64,000 bases of DNA from Candidatus Melainabacteria bacterium (GTDB lineage Bacteria > Cyanobacteriota > Vampirovibrionia > Obscuribacterales > Obscuribacteraceae), in assembly GCA_003153555.1 (NCBI GenBank), contig PLZS01000130.1:79369-143368 (forward strand), given 5' to 3'. Shown here piece after piece: positions 1 to 8,824 of this stretch. A program made the translations under genes and the position numbers. Below the pieces are notes generated by a model, which was given only the letters and a program-made list of their open reading frames with translations, did no database searches and was not told the DNA's origin. Position 1 is the stretch's first letter; every line of letters starts with the position of its first letter.

Positions 1-860
1 ATGCAGCTGAGTGGGCGTATGTAATCTCGGGTAGCTGTCGAATTACGATTATTGATCCACAAAATCGCGTCGAGCATGCGGAGATTGGACCTGGTGATGT
101 CTGGTATTTTCCGCGCGGTCACGGACATTCAATCCAAGGCACTGGCACAGAAGATTGCAAATTCATTCTCGTTTTCGATAATGGAAGTTTTTCGGATTTC
201 GCAACTTTCAGTATCACTGATTGGGTAGCACACACACCACCTGAGGTGCTAGCAAAGAACTTCAAAATGTCTTCGTCAATATTCAAAGACTTCCCAAAGA
301 AAGAAGTTTACATAGCTCAGGGTCCAGTACCAGCGCCTTTGCCAGCTGAAGCACTTCCATTCACTCAAGTCGCGGCACCGTTAACTCATAAGTACAGCTT
401 GAACGCGCAGCGCGGTGACCTTTGGCCAGGTGGAAGATTCCAATTGGCATCGCAAAAACAATTTCCAATCTCCTCCACGATGTCTGGTGCCATTCAAACA
501 CTTGATGCTGGCGGCGGTCTTCGCGAAATGCATTGGCATCCAAATGCAGACGAATGGCAATACTACATTTCTGGTCACGCGCGAATGACCGTGTTCGGCT
601 CGGGCGGCAGAAGCCGTCTGGAAGAATTCGGACCAGGTGATGTCGGTTACGTCCCGCAGGGTTATGGACACTACATCGAGAATGCATCGGAGACTGAGCC
701 ATGCAAAACGATTATTGTCCTTAACAGTGGCGACTATCAAGAAATCTCGCTGTCGCAATGGATGGCTTCCAACACTGCTGAATTGCTAGGAACTAATTTC
801 AAGGTTTCGAAGAAGATATTCGAGTCACTGCAACAAAATAATCCGATGATGACTAAGTAG
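1..860 (+). CDS. oxdC: Oxalate decarboxylase-like bicupin protein (5' end missing)
   Basis: The reading frame is open from the first bases, so the gene starts before the window. What remains is the second half of cupin domain 1 (ADEWAYVISG, then PRGHGHSIQG, giving Glu and His metal ligands) and a complete cupin 2 (MHWHPNADEWQYYISG and GYGHYIEN, giving the His-His-Glu-His set). Spacing and linker (TDWVAHTPPEVLAKNF) match Mn-dependent oxalate decarboxylase, which converts oxalate to formate and CO2. The flexible lid over the N-terminal site, SENST in Bacillus OxdC as I recall it, reads SDFAT here (about 189-206), so the reaction could be shifted. The ATG at 246 is internal and is not a start. 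Family assignment is firm; the exact substrate is inferred. Confidence 0.86.
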   Translation, partial: AAEWAYVISGSCRITIIDPQNRVEHAEIGPGDVWYFPRGHGHSIQGTGTEDCKFILVFDNGSFSDFATFSITDWVAHTPPEVLAKNFKMSSSIFKDFPKKEVYIAQGPVPAPLPAEALPFTQVAAPLTHKYSLNAQRGDLWPGGRFQLASQKQFPISSTMSGAIQTLDAGGGLREMHWHPNADEWQYYISGHARMTVFGSGGRSRLEEFGPGDVGYVPQGYGHYIENASETEPCKTIIVLNSGDYQEISLSQWMASNTAELLGTNFKVSKKIFESLQQNNPMMTK

Positions 861-975
861 AATGCATGGCACCATCTTCCTACAGGACACGTATATCCGG
901 CCAAGCGCTTATCAAAATTCGACGGTAATTGTCCGGTAAAAAACTTACACGCGGATAGAGGAAGTCTGTGAGCCC

Positions 976-1599
976 ATGAGCGAAGAAGTCAAGCTGGCAT
1001 CTGATGAACTTGGCAGACCTATTTGCGGGCTAACAGTTATCATTGTCTATCTCATCGCCCAACAACTATTCGGCATGCTGGCCTTTTGGCCGTACTGTTT
1101 TGTGGTGCTGAGGCTAATATTTCTAACAATTCTCTTGATAGTGCTTAGGCGCACAGGATTTACTCTCGATTTCGCCGGAATGTTTGGCAAGGTCAGCATT
1201 AACTTCCTCAAAGATGGCGGTTTCATTGCCTGCATGCTTCTAACAATTATTGTTGGCCGACTAGCAGTCCATCAGTTCTTATTTCCGAATCTCCAACCGT
1301 ACCCCTTCTCGTTATTCAGCCTATTCGAGGAATGCTTTCTGCCAGCGCTCAGCGAGGAGCCCGTGTGTCGCGGACTTTTCGTTTCAATTTTACTAAAGAA
1401 TTTCAATTCAAAAATAGCGATAGTTATTTCCGCGTTGATATTTGTGTCAATACACAGGTTCAGTGGATTTCCCATTGTGATGGCTTTGCTAATTTTAGGA
1501 ATTTTGACGGGTGTAACTTTCGTCAAAACAAAATCCTTATCTCTATGCGTCGCGTTCCATGTAATTTGGAACTTAGGGATTTTTGTTCCAAAGATCTAA
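976..1599 (+). CDS. CPBP-family intramembrane metalloprotease (CAAX/Abi type)
   Basis: A 207-residue, strongly hydrophobic protein with about six membrane segments. The C-terminal half carries the CPBP (formerly Abi/CAAX-like) signature: SEEPVCRG (paired Glu and Arg of EExxxR, about residue 125), FVSIHRF (FxxxH) and FHVIWNLG (HxxxN). These residues form the intramembrane metal site in Rce1-like proteases. Bacterial members range from prenyl-protein processing to bacteriocin self-immunity; nothing nearby shows which applies. It stands alone 115 bp after the bicupin gene, and there is no strong Shine-Dalgarno close to the ATG. Confidence 0.83.
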   Translation: MSEEVKLASDELGRPICGLTVIIVYLIAQQLFGMLAFWPYCFVVLRLIFLTILLIVLRRTGFTLDFAGMFGKVSINFLKDGGFIACMLLTIIVGRLAVHQFLFPNLQPYPFSLFSLFEECFLPALSEEPVCRGLFVSILLKNFNSKIAIVISALIFVSIHRFSGFPIVMALLILGILTGVTFVKTKSLSLCVAFHVIWNLGIFVPKI

Positions 1600-1740
1600 A
1601 AATTCCGAGCGTCTTTTAATCCAAACAACAAAGTCAGGATCGTATTTTGGCAAGAAGAAACATTGCTATTGATGCCGTCCACACTGATAAGGCAATCAGA
1701 TTGGGGCGATACAATCACTGCGCATTAGTTCAAATTAGTA

Positions 1741-1792
1741 AACCAACTGGTTGACTATCCATTTGAGACCTGTAATAATAAACCACATGGTT
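1741..1792. promoter_or_regulatory. Twin inverted repeats, candidate operator of the ArsR regulator
   Basis: Two copies of the dyad AACCA-N2-TGGTT lie at 1741-1752 and 1781-1792, exactly 40 bp apart. The match extends to TAAACCA-N2-TGGTTRAC in both. The second copy overlaps the start codon chosen for the ArsR gene (ATG at 1787). Paired short palindromes at a metal- or ligand-sensing ArsR promoter suggest autoregulation by a dimer or pair of dimers. The dyads are read directly; the binding protein is inferred. Confidence 0.5.
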
Positions 1793-2152
1793 AACGATCG
1801 CGAAGCGGTTCTGGATCTCGCCTTTCATGCGCTGGCGGATAGAACCAGGAGAGATATATTGAGACGGCTCGCAAAAGGTGAGTTGTCCATTGCTCGCCTG
1901 GCTGAGGCGTACGACATGAGTCTGGTTGCAGTATCTAAGCACATCAAGGTGCTAGAGAATGCTGGGCTCGTCGTTGCCACCAAAGAGGGGCGTGTGCGCC
2001 GCTGCACCATGCGATTCGAACCATTAGCGGCGGCTTCGGACGAAATATCCTTTTATATGCAGTTCTGGAGTCAGCAAATGGATGGACTGGATCAATATGT
2101 TCAAGGCGTCATGGGTAGCAAGAAGCCACAACCAAAGAGGAAGAAAGAATGA
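1787..2152 (+). CDS. ArsR-family winged-helix transcriptional regulator
   Basis: About 121 residues with the ArsR/SmtB winged helix: a dimerisation helix (AFHALADRTRRDILRRLAKG), a recognition helix (MSLVAVSKHIKVLENAGLV) and a beta-wing (TKEGRVRRCTM). No Cys metal-site motif is visible. The sequence fits the subgroup that is routinely co-transcribed with AHSA1/SRPBCC proteins, and the next gene is one, overlapping by ATGA. The ATG at 1787 is chosen because the domain begins there; a TTG at 1751 would add twelve residues running through the operator-like repeats. Confidence 0.86.
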   Translation: MVNDREAVLDLAFHALADRTRRDILRRLAKGELSIARLAEAYDMSLVAVSKHIKVLENAGLVVATKEGRVRRCTMRFEPLAAASDEISFYMQFWSQQMDGLDQYVQGVMGSKKPQPKRKKE

Positions 2153-2586
2153 CGGACAAAAGGACAATTGAATTGAACAAAAAGTTTGACGCACCGATAG
2201 TGGTGCTCTTCAATGCAATTAAAGATGGACAACTATTGAAATCAACCGGAGTTAAGCCAGACTCGTTCAAGCACGATTTTCGTGTAGGGGGCGAATTTTC
2301 CTTAGAATGGACCTCAAAGACAGCCGGTGCATGCACTGGACGCTACCTGGAAATTGCTCCGCATGAGAAAGTGCAGTTTACTTGGAACAGCCGTGGTTGC
2401 GATAGTGCTCCAAGCAGCGAAACAATAGTAACCGTAACGCTTAAGGATTTAGGGAAGTCCACGGAAATGACACTAATCCACGAAGGACTTGATGCCGGCT
2501 TCTGCTATGAAGACCATCTTGCTGGATGGACCTCGTCTGTCGATGACTTCCAAACGGAAATTGCGCGAAAAATCAGCGTTGCCTGA
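2149..2586 (+). CDS. SRPBCC/AHSA1-domain protein
   Basis: A 145-residue single-domain protein of the activator-of-Hsp90-ATPase-1 / START-like fold. Typical landmarks are the N-terminal strand with FDAPIVVLFNAI, the FRVGGEFSLEW strand, GRYLEIAPHEKVQFTW, the TIVTVTLKD and TEMTLIHEG strands, and the C-terminal helix GWTSSVDDFQTEI. The fold makes a hydrophobic cavity; the ligand is unknown. Its ATG overlaps the ArsR stop (ATGA), and AGGAAG precedes it, so the two are one transcription and translation unit. The regulator and cavity protein probably respond to the same small molecule, but that is inference. Confidence 0.85.
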   Translation: MTDKRTIELNKKFDAPIVVLFNAIKDGQLLKSTGVKPDSFKHDFRVGGEFSLEWTSKTAGACTGRYLEIAPHEKVQFTWNSRGCDSAPSSETIVTVTLKDLGKSTEMTLIHEGLDAGFCYEDHLAGWTSSVDDFQTEIARKISVA

Positions 2587-2636
2587 AGTAGTTGTTCGAG
2601 GGCGAGCGAATCTGGACATACGTCCTCCGACTTCGG

Positions 2637-2780
2637 CTACCGATAGCCGCGGTATTCATCTTCCTTGTACCAACAGACAACCATAGTAATAATCGTCACT
2701 ACGATAAAACCGCAGGCCAGGACCTCATAGAAAGTCGACCATCCCGGATCGGTTAGTGTGAAAAATAGATGTGGGTCCAA
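2637..2780 (-). CDS. Small single-pass membrane protein (47 aa), hypothetical
   Basis: A short frame starts at TTG 2780, preceded by GAGGA at an 8-nt spacing. It encodes 47 residues: a polar N-terminus (MDPHLFFTLTDPGW), one hydrophobic helix of about 18 residues (VLACGFIVVTIITMVVCW) and a charged tail (YKEDEYRGYR). The good ribosome site, the single membrane span and the positive/negative tail make it plausible. It lies downstream of the M4 protease on the same strand, just past a hairpin. I know no family; composition alone cannot prove it is translated. Confidence 0.4.
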   Translation of the reverse strand: MDPHLFFTLTDPGWSTFYEVLACGFIVVTIITMVVCWYKEDEYRGYR

Positions 2781-2822
2781 CTCAGAGATCCTCAAACGTC
2801 ATATTTCGCACTCTAATTAAAA

Positions 2823-2874
2823 TCCACCCCAGCAATTGAGTAAATGGTGAGAACACCATCATTGCCGGGGTGGA
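2823..2874 (-). terminator. Hairpin after the M4 protease gene, possible terminator
   Basis: The arms TCCACCCCAGCAAT (2823-2836) and ATTGCCGGGGTGGA (2861-2874) pair over 14 positions with one mismatch. An inner ATGGTG/CACCAT hairpin sits in the loop. On the minus strand the stem is followed by ATTTTAATT, a short U-run, so it could end M4 protease transcription. The outer stem is strong and the U-tract weak. Confidence 0.5.
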
Positions 2875-2896
2875 ACAGATTGGATTTTTGAGACGA

Positions 2897-4597
2897 TTAT
2901 GCGGATTTCTTATCCGAATTATCGTTGACCACGATCGGTGTGACATCAGCTGTCGCTTTGGCGGATGGAACAACTCCAACTTCTTGCCATGCTTTCTGCA
3001 GTTTAGGCACATCGGCTGGGCTGATCTTCTTCGCGGCTTCGAGCGTTTGGAAGGCAAATTGCGCGAATGACGAATCACTTCCAGCAGCAGCACGAGCTTG
3101 ATACCAGATCTTACCTGGAGCTTCCCATGCGTTTCCGCCGACTTCAGTTGCAAACACAGCGAATGCTTTGTTCGGAATACCGGAGTTGATGTGCACGCCA
3201 CCATTATCTCTGGTCGTCTTCACGAAGTCCTTCATGTGTGCAGGCTGCGGATCCTTACCGATTGCAGGGTCATCATATGCAGTGCCGGGATTCTTCATAT
3301 CGCGAAGAGCACGTCCCTTGATTTCAGGCTTCCAAATTCCATCACCGATCAACCAATTAGCTTTATCAGCGGTCTGACCGAGAGTCTTCTGTTCAACAAG
3401 GGCGCCGAAAACGTCAGAATGGCTCTCATTCAAGGCACCAGGTTGACCACGGTAGGTCAGGTTGGCTTCGTATTCAGTCACACCGTGAGTCATTTCGTGA
3501 CCAGTAATGACGCGTGTAATGAACGATCTGAACGGACTGGTTGGTCCCGGTCTGCCGTAGGTCATTTGGGTGGAATCCCAGAAGGCATTCTCATAATTAT
3601 CGCCATAGTTAACGGTGGAAGAGAGTTTCATGCCCTTGCCGTCAATCGAATTGCGTCCATGCACGTCTTTATAATATCCGCGCACGTCGCCTGTGTAATC
3701 AAAGGCATTGTCGACATCGCTGTTTCCTGTTGCCTTTTGCCCTTCAGAGCGAGCCAATACGCCAGGATGCACTTCTTCGCCTTGAGCGTCATAAACTTCG
3801 CGAGGAGCGGTTCCGGCTTGACCCTGTGCTTCAGTTGAACGAGCTGAGAATTTTCCAGCAGCTCTCAATTCCTGGGTCTTCTTGATAGTGTTGAAGTAGT
3901 CTGGATTTTCTGGATTACGTTTAGCGAGCTGTTCCAACATATAAGGAGGGATAATTCCTTGGGCATATGGTCCAACATCAGGCGTACCGACGCCGAAGCG
4001 ACTGAACGCTGCGTTGCGAACGCTAGCCATGCCCGATTGAAGACCGGTATCCAGTTTGGCGTATGCGCCAGCTTTCCACTCCACTAATGGAGCTGCTGCG
4101 TCAGTCGCCAATGCTTTGCCCATTAAGCCTGAGCCCAATTTTGCGCCGATGCCGCCTTCGACCATGTTGACAGGCATTCCGCCTAGTGCGTCGCCGAGGT
4201 GCTGAGAAGCCTGATGCATTTGCCCCATGTTTTCAGCGCCGATAGCCAGAGAATATGATTTTACGAGAGGAGCGCCGACGAAGTAGGCTCCCAGTGCAAG
4301 GCCAGCGACGCGACCGACGGGTCCAGTCTCAGGCAAGATAAACTTGGCCGCGGCGCCGATAACAGCGCCCATCGCGACGTTTGGAATGATATTGTGTGGG
4401 TCGAGTGAACGAACGAACCCTGCGGGAATCTCAGATATCCCTTCTTTTGTGACATCCCACATTCTCTGTCCTGCACCAGACGGTGCTGCAGCCATAGCTT
4501 CTCGTTGCGCCTGTGCTTGAACTTGTTGGCTCAATTGTGCTTGGGCTTCATTAGGGACCAGGTTTCCTTTGCCAATTTCTGATTCAGGTTTTCCCAT
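2897..4597 (-). CDS. M4-family (thermolysin-like) metallopeptidase without signal peptide
   Basis: A 566-residue protein whose C-terminal half is a thermolysin-type M4 peptidase. HEMTH (about residues 367-371) supplies two zinc His and the catalytic Glu, GALNESHSD supplies the third ligand Glu391 at the canonical 20-residue spacing, and NGGVHINSGIPNKAF carries the transition-state His (about 469). The calcium-site region (DVKNP/DPAIGKDPQPAHM) is also recognisable. Unlike secreted thermolysins it has no signal peptide. The N-terminal 200 residues contain Gln/Ala-rich and Gly-rich hydrophobic stretches (VAMGAVIGAAAKF, VGRVAGLALGAYFVGAPLV) instead of a normal propeptide, as in some protealysin-like or non-classically exported members. 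Transcribed alone. Confidence 0.9.
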   Translation of the reverse strand: MGKPESEIGKGNLVPNEAQAQLSQQVQAQAQREAMAAAPSGAGQRMWDVTKEGISEIPAGFVRSLDPHNIIPNVAMGAVIGAAAKFILPETGPVGRVAGLALGAYFVGAPLVKSYSLAIGAENMGQMHQASQHLGDALGGMPVNMVEGGIGAKLGSGLMGKALATDAAAPLVEWKAGAYAKLDTGLQSGMASVRNAAFSRFGVGTPDVGPYAQGIIPPYMLEQLAKRNPENPDYFNTIKKTQELRAAGKFSARSTEAQGQAGTAPREVYDAQGEEVHPGVLARSEGQKATGNSDVDNAFDYTGDVRGYYKDVHGRNSIDGKGMKLSSTVNYGDNYENAFWDSTQMTYGRPGPTSPFRSFITRVITGHEMTHGVTEYEANLTYRGQPGALNESHSDVFGALVEQKTLGQTADKANWLIGDGIWKPEIKGRALRDMKNPGTAYDDPAIGKDPQPAHMKDFVKTTRDNGGVHINSGIPNKAFAVFATEVGGNAWEAPGKIWYQARAAAGSDSSFAQFAFQTLEAAKKISPADVPKLQKAWQEVGVVPSAKATADVTPIVVNDNSDKKSA

Positions 4598-5733
4598 TTT
4601 TCACTCTCTCTTATAAAAATCCAAAGACCGTCTGGCGCCCCTCGAAGGGATGCTTGGTGGATTTGGTGGTTGCTGAGGAGTTCAGAATAATGCCAACAGC
4701 TAGTGGTGTCGATTGGGGGAATTACGCAAAATCACTAAATTTTCACAAGTTGGACACTGGATTGCCACTTTGACCAAGTAGAATCCTGCGCCCACTGACT
4801 CGACAGGCAATGGCGCCCATTTGCGGCTAAACGCTGCAATCTGTTCGCACACGAATGTACTTGGATGCAAAACAGTACTTCTGAACTCACCGTTCGCATT
4901 TATAGATATCGCGGCGTGGTTCGCGATACCTTGATGGAGCCCTTAATCATCCAGTCCAAGTCGTAACGGTTAAATGGCATCAAGACCGTTGTTCATATTA
5001 ATCGCACCCTGACTGACCAAGTATTTGTATAAGATTGAACGCCATCAATTAAGAGAATCAGCACGTTAGGCAACATCGGTCTTTGCAAATGACAAACCTG
5101 CGGCGATCTTGTGGTATCGAATGTAGTGCCTAAACAATTCCGCACCGTTTCAATTTTCTGGAGCGGTCGTTAAATCGGTCCATCGCTGCTTTGGAAAACA
5201 GCCGATAATGTTGACTAAAGTCTGCATTTAATCTTTTGCAGATCGACTTCCAGTCTTAATCTTAATAATGACAAAATGGCTGATTGGGGGCTATCTTTTA
5301 TGCTGAAGTTTTGGTAGATCTATGTATGGAAGGTTTCACATCCTTCCGGTTTAGGTCTATAGCGTGTTCATCGTTTGGAGGAATTCCACCGAGCACCCTA
5401 AGCGAACAAAAAAATGGGAACTTAAAATCACACCAGCGCACCAAGCTGGATTAACGACGCAATTTGGCAGCCCCAGTTTCTGTGGCTGCACAGTCGTTTG
5501 CACATAGAGATTTGTGCTTGATACATCGCTTTCCGTTTTCTAAGTATTGGCTGATAATCTGATCAATGAGGCTACTTACTTGCAGGACGCCGCTCTGCTG
5601 ATCTGAGCAGCGTCTTGTCAGTTTTAATTAACTGCTCAGTTGACTCCTGCATTGAACACGTTGCTGCGTTGTCGCAGGTTGTTTACCTTGCTGCCTGCTA
5701 CAATTTGTGCCCATCCAGTCACGGAGCAAGCAC
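4598..5733. other. 1.1-kb non-coding region with clustered hairpins
   Basis: No convincing reading frame on either strand. Inverted repeats that could fold as RNA include TATCGCG/CGCGATA (4907-4928), AAGTC-TGCA/TGCA-GACTT (5218-5249), GGAAGG/CCTTCC (5328-5347), GCAGCC-c-CAG with a three-base loop (5467-5489), GCACA/TGTGC (5500-5517) and GACGC-c-GCTC/GAGC-a-GCGTC (5586-5614). The last one is followed by TTGTCAGTTTT and could be a weak terminator reading rightward. The region may hold a non-coding RNA, long untranslated leaders or a decayed gene. I do not recognise RNase P, tmRNA, 6S or SRP RNA motifs. Confidence 0.4.
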
Positions 5734-6708
5734 ATGCACAAGAAGAAGTTAGGCAACAGTGAACTCGACGTATCAGTCTTGTGCTTCGGCGCCAATGTAT
5801 TCGGATGGACCGTCCGCGATGAAGAGCTGTCATTCAGATTACTGGACCGCTGCCTCGATGCCGGCTTGAACTTCATAGATACAGCCGATATGTACTCGAC
5901 ATGGGTGCCTGGAAACCAGGGCGGCGAGTCGGAAACGCTCATTGGTAAATGGTTTCGCAGCAGAAAAAATAGAGCTCAAGTCATTCTTGCTACTAAGGTC
6001 GGAATGGAAATGGGACCAGGCAAAAGCGGTCTAAGAAGAAAGTACATTATGCAAGCGATTGATGCGTCTTTACTGCGATTAAAAACGGACTACGTCGATC
6101 TCTATCAATCGCATAAAGATGATGACAAAACTTCAGTCGAAGAAACGCTTACAGCGTATGCTGAGCTGGTGAAACAGGGAAAGGTTCGTGTGATTGGCGC
6201 GTCTAATTACACGCCTGAACGATTAGGCGAATCGCTTAAATGCAGCCGAGAGTTTAAGTTTCCGCGGTACGAAAGCTTGCAGCCCCTATACAACTTATAC
6301 GATCGAGAAGAGTATGAAACGACACTTGCGCCGCTCTGTGCAAAAGAAAACATTGGAGTGATTGGTTACTATTCGCTCGGCAGTGGATTCTTGTCAGGCA
6401 AGTACAAGTCGAAGGCGGATATGTCGCAAAGCGACCGCGGTTCGAGGGTTGAAAAATACATGAACGATCGTGGTTTTAGAATCGTTGCTGCATTAGAGAA
6501 GGTTGCCAAAGAAGCCGGATCGACTTCGTCGGCGATTGCGCTTGCTTGGCTGATGGCTCAGCCAACAGTGACCGCGCCAATTGCCAGCGCCACTAATGAA
6601 AAGCAATTGGATGAGTTGATTGCGTCAACCAAACTGAAGTTGGATAAAAGTGCGCTAGCATTACTGAATGAAGCAAGTGAGTACGCTGAAACTTCAACGC
6701 GGAAATAA
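5734..6708 (+). CDS. Aldo/keto reductase
   Basis: A 324-residue NAD(P)H-dependent oxidoreductase with the AKR TIM barrel. The tetrad is visible as Asp and Tyr in FIDTADMYSTW, Lys in ILATKVGM and His in YQSHKDD. The C-terminal NADP-binding segment is present (APIASATNEKQLDEL). It resembles the YghZ/GSP69-type general-stress aldo/keto reductases rather than steroid reductases. The ATG at 5734 is preferred because CGGAG lies 7-8 nt upstream; a GTG at 5707 has no such site. It follows the long non-coding region and converges on the glucanotransferase gene. Substrate unknown. Confidence 0.9.
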   Translation: MHKKKLGNSELDVSVLCFGANVFGWTVRDEELSFRLLDRCLDAGLNFIDTADMYSTWVPGNQGGESETLIGKWFRSRKNRAQVILATKVGMEMGPGKSGLRRKYIMQAIDASLLRLKTDYVDLYQSHKDDDKTSVEETLTAYAELVKQGKVRVIGASNYTPERLGESLKCSREFKFPRYESLQPLYNLYDREEYETTLAPLCAKENIGVIGYYSLGSGFLSGKYKSKADMSQSDRGSRVEKYMNDRGFRIVAALEKVAKEAGSTSSAIALAWLMAQPTVTAPIASATNEKQLDELIASTKLKLDKSALALLNEASEYAETSTRK

Positions 6709-6760
6709 TCGTTGACGCCCACCGACTATCATGCCGCGACTTAGTCAGATCTCGAATAGG

Positions 6761-6774
6761 GAAGTGCGCACTTC
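6761..6774. other. Perfect 14-bp palindrome between convergent genes
   Basis: GAAGTGCGCACTTC sits in the 81-bp gap between the convergent aldo/keto reductase and glucanotransferase genes. It could form a small GCGC-loop hairpin acting on both transcripts, but there is no T-run on either side, so a terminator role is unproven. Confidence 0.25.
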
Positions 6775-6789
6775 GGAGTCCGAACTCTA

Positions 6790-8790
6790 TTAGACTTCAG
6801 ACTGTTTGAGTCTATCGATCAGATCAACAATCTCGGCAGACGGATCTGGGAAGCGTGCGTGTAAAGCCATTACCAATGCACGCGGAATTGATACCGCTTC
6901 ACCGCTAGCCAAACGATCGACATACAAACTCTCGTAATTGTGAGGAACACGCAAAGACCAGTTGGTATCACTTACGGTGCCTGGTTCATTGTAGACATCT
7001 TTCATACCAAGTAAATCCGGAAAGAAAATCGAAACGTTGCGAGCGGGACTAGCAAACAAATCAGCGAACATCGCCTCACAAAGCAGCTTGGGATCATTAA
7101 CCAGACTGGCGGCGAATTGTTGTCTCGACTCCACCTTTGGTTCAAGACGCTCGGACAGATATGCGGCGCGCGATTCTATCTCACCGGAGTCCTTCCATTC
7201 ATTTACGATGCGCCAAGCTGGCTTCGTATCGTGGTTACCAACCATAATCCAATCAAACGGATCTGCATTTTCACTTCTATATCCATCAGCAGCGTTTGCA
7301 GTGTTCGCCTTTTGGGTCACTCTGAATCGCCCCAGAGAGTGACGCTCCATAACTTTCTTCAGTGGGTATGGACATGTACTCAGCACCTCGCAAACCACAT
7401 CGGATGCGGGCGAGCCTTGCTTTTCCATCACGTTTATAACAAGGTCAATTAAAACAGAGAAGCGTGCAACTTGATCTTCTCTTAAGTCTACGACCCAATT
7501 GTCTGCATAACGTGCGGTTTCTTGGTTCGGATTTAGTTGATCAACCTCGGCTATGGCAAACTCTGTCAAGGTCGGATGATCAGCCAGACCAGGCGACGAA
7601 AATAATCTGGCGCCAGATTGCACCGCATTCAGTGGGTTGGGATCATCACTGTTATAAACCCACGGACAAACAAGTCCGTGCGGATGATCCAAACGAATGC
7701 CATCAAATTCGACGAGCATTTTTTGGATACGACTTTTGAACTGCGCAAGAGCGGGTCCAGGTTCGGCATGTTCGTCGGCTGCGTATTCGGGCGAATTGGA
7801 TTTTGCATAATACTTGCGAGGATCCAACACTGGAAAACCCCAAGGCTGACCATCCGGGTTTGTTCGACTGGGTGGTGCCCCCATCAAATAACCTGGCAAA
7901 AATAAGTTTGCACAGCTCCATGTGTCACACGATGAGTATCCGATTTGCAGATCGCCGTACAGCCTGAGCCCTAGATCCGCAGCAAATTTTTGCAGTGCTG
8001 CATGTTGAGAGTGAACTACAAATTGACAGAAGAAATAGAAGCGAATCTCATGTCCACACTTCTCGCGCAAATCGCTAATTCGTTGCATACTCTCGGTTTC
8101 GTCGCCTGTGCGTGGAGAAAAAAGCCGTTGGTCCAATTCAGACCAAAGCCGCCAATCATCCGTCTGATACTCAATCGTTAGTACTTCGAATATGGCATCA
8201 CGAAATAGCCAGTCTTCGCCAAGCGAGCGTTGCAATTCTGTCCACTCATTGAACGAGTCCCAAAGTTGTGGCACTTCTCGTTCGCTGTTCATGAATTTCT
8301 TAAATGCTTTGCGCAAAGCAGTTTGCTGAGCGTTCCAAGCATATTTATAATTGAAGCTGCCGAGGCTTTCCGGTTGCGAAGCAGGGCATTGACTCACAAG
8401 TTCAGCAACAGTGGCTTTATCAAGTAATCCGCACCACTCTGAATTCTCTGACAACGCCTTCAACGATATCGATAGTTCACTCTTCGAAAACAACGTGCCG
8501 TCATAAGGAGAGGGGTTGCCTAAAGAGGTTTTCCCCTGAGGTCCAAACTGTATTCCTGTAAAACCTAGAGAACGTACAAAGTGGATAAATTTGGTGCCGC
8601 CTTCCGTGTACGCGGACCCTCTTCCAATTTCTTCATCAGATGCACTCGGAAAACTTTGATCGTGAATCGCGAGAACAAGACGGTCCGTCCCAAGCACAGT
8701 TAGGGCTTCCTGAACTTCTAGCTGGACCGGACAATACGTCTTATGTTCTGGTTTCAGCACTGGCAATCTTTGGGATTTGGTAACTAGCAT
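6790..8790 (-). CDS. malQ: 4-alpha-glucanotransferase (GH77, amylomaltase)
   Basis: A 666-residue GH77 enzyme that disproportionates alpha-1,4-glucans in glycogen and maltodextrin metabolism. Landmarks are LYGDLQIGYSSCDTWSC (equivalent of the GDLPIYV strand), the nucleophile Asp in FDGIRLDHPHG, the general acid/base Glu in VVCEVLSTCP, and the third carboxylate in VGNHDTKPAWR. The sequence is divergent: the usual THDTDT appears as NHDTKP, and the N-terminus (about 70 residues before the FTGIQFGPQG strand) is longer than the minimal enzyme. Transcribed alone behind a recognisable promoter. Family is certain to me; the precise glucan preference is not. Confidence 0.84.
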   Translation of the reverse strand: MLVTKSQRLPVLKPEHKTYCPVQLEVQEALTVLGTDRLVLAIHDQSFPSASDEEIGRGSAYTEGGTKFIHFVRSLGFTGIQFGPQGKTSLGNPSPYDGTLFSKSELSISLKALSENSEWCGLLDKATVAELVSQCPASQPESLGSFNYKYAWNAQQTALRKAFKKFMNSEREVPQLWDSFNEWTELQRSLGEDWLFRDAIFEVLTIEYQTDDWRLWSELDQRLFSPRTGDETESMQRISDLREKCGHEIRFYFFCQFVVHSQHAALQKFAADLGLRLYGDLQIGYSSCDTWSCANLFLPGYLMGAPPSRTNPDGQPWGFPVLDPRKYYAKSNSPEYAADEHAEPGPALAQFKSRIQKMLVEFDGIRLDHPHGLVCPWVYNSDDPNPLNAVQSGARLFSSPGLADHPTLTEFAIAEVDQLNPNQETARYADNWVVDLREDQVARFSVLIDLVINVMEKQGSPASDVVCEVLSTCPYPLKKVMERHSLGRFRVTQKANTANAADGYRSENADPFDWIMVGNHDTKPAWRIVNEWKDSGEIESRAAYLSERLEPKVESRQQFAASLVNDPKLLCEAMFADLFASPARNVSIFFPDLLGMKDVYNEPGTVSDTNWSLRVPHNYESLYVDRLASGEAVSIPRALVMALHARFPDPSAEIVDLIDRLKQSEV

Positions 8791-8824
8791 CTTTTACGTG
8801 AACATTCGAATAATAGCAGAGCGT

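Noticed and set aside
3098..3838. 246-residue plus-strand frame
   Set aside because: Antisense to the M4 protease catalytic domain; no family features.
5628..5942. 104-residue minus-strand frame
   Set aside because: Overlaps the start of the aldo/keto reductase on the opposite strand; no ribosome site or recognisable features.
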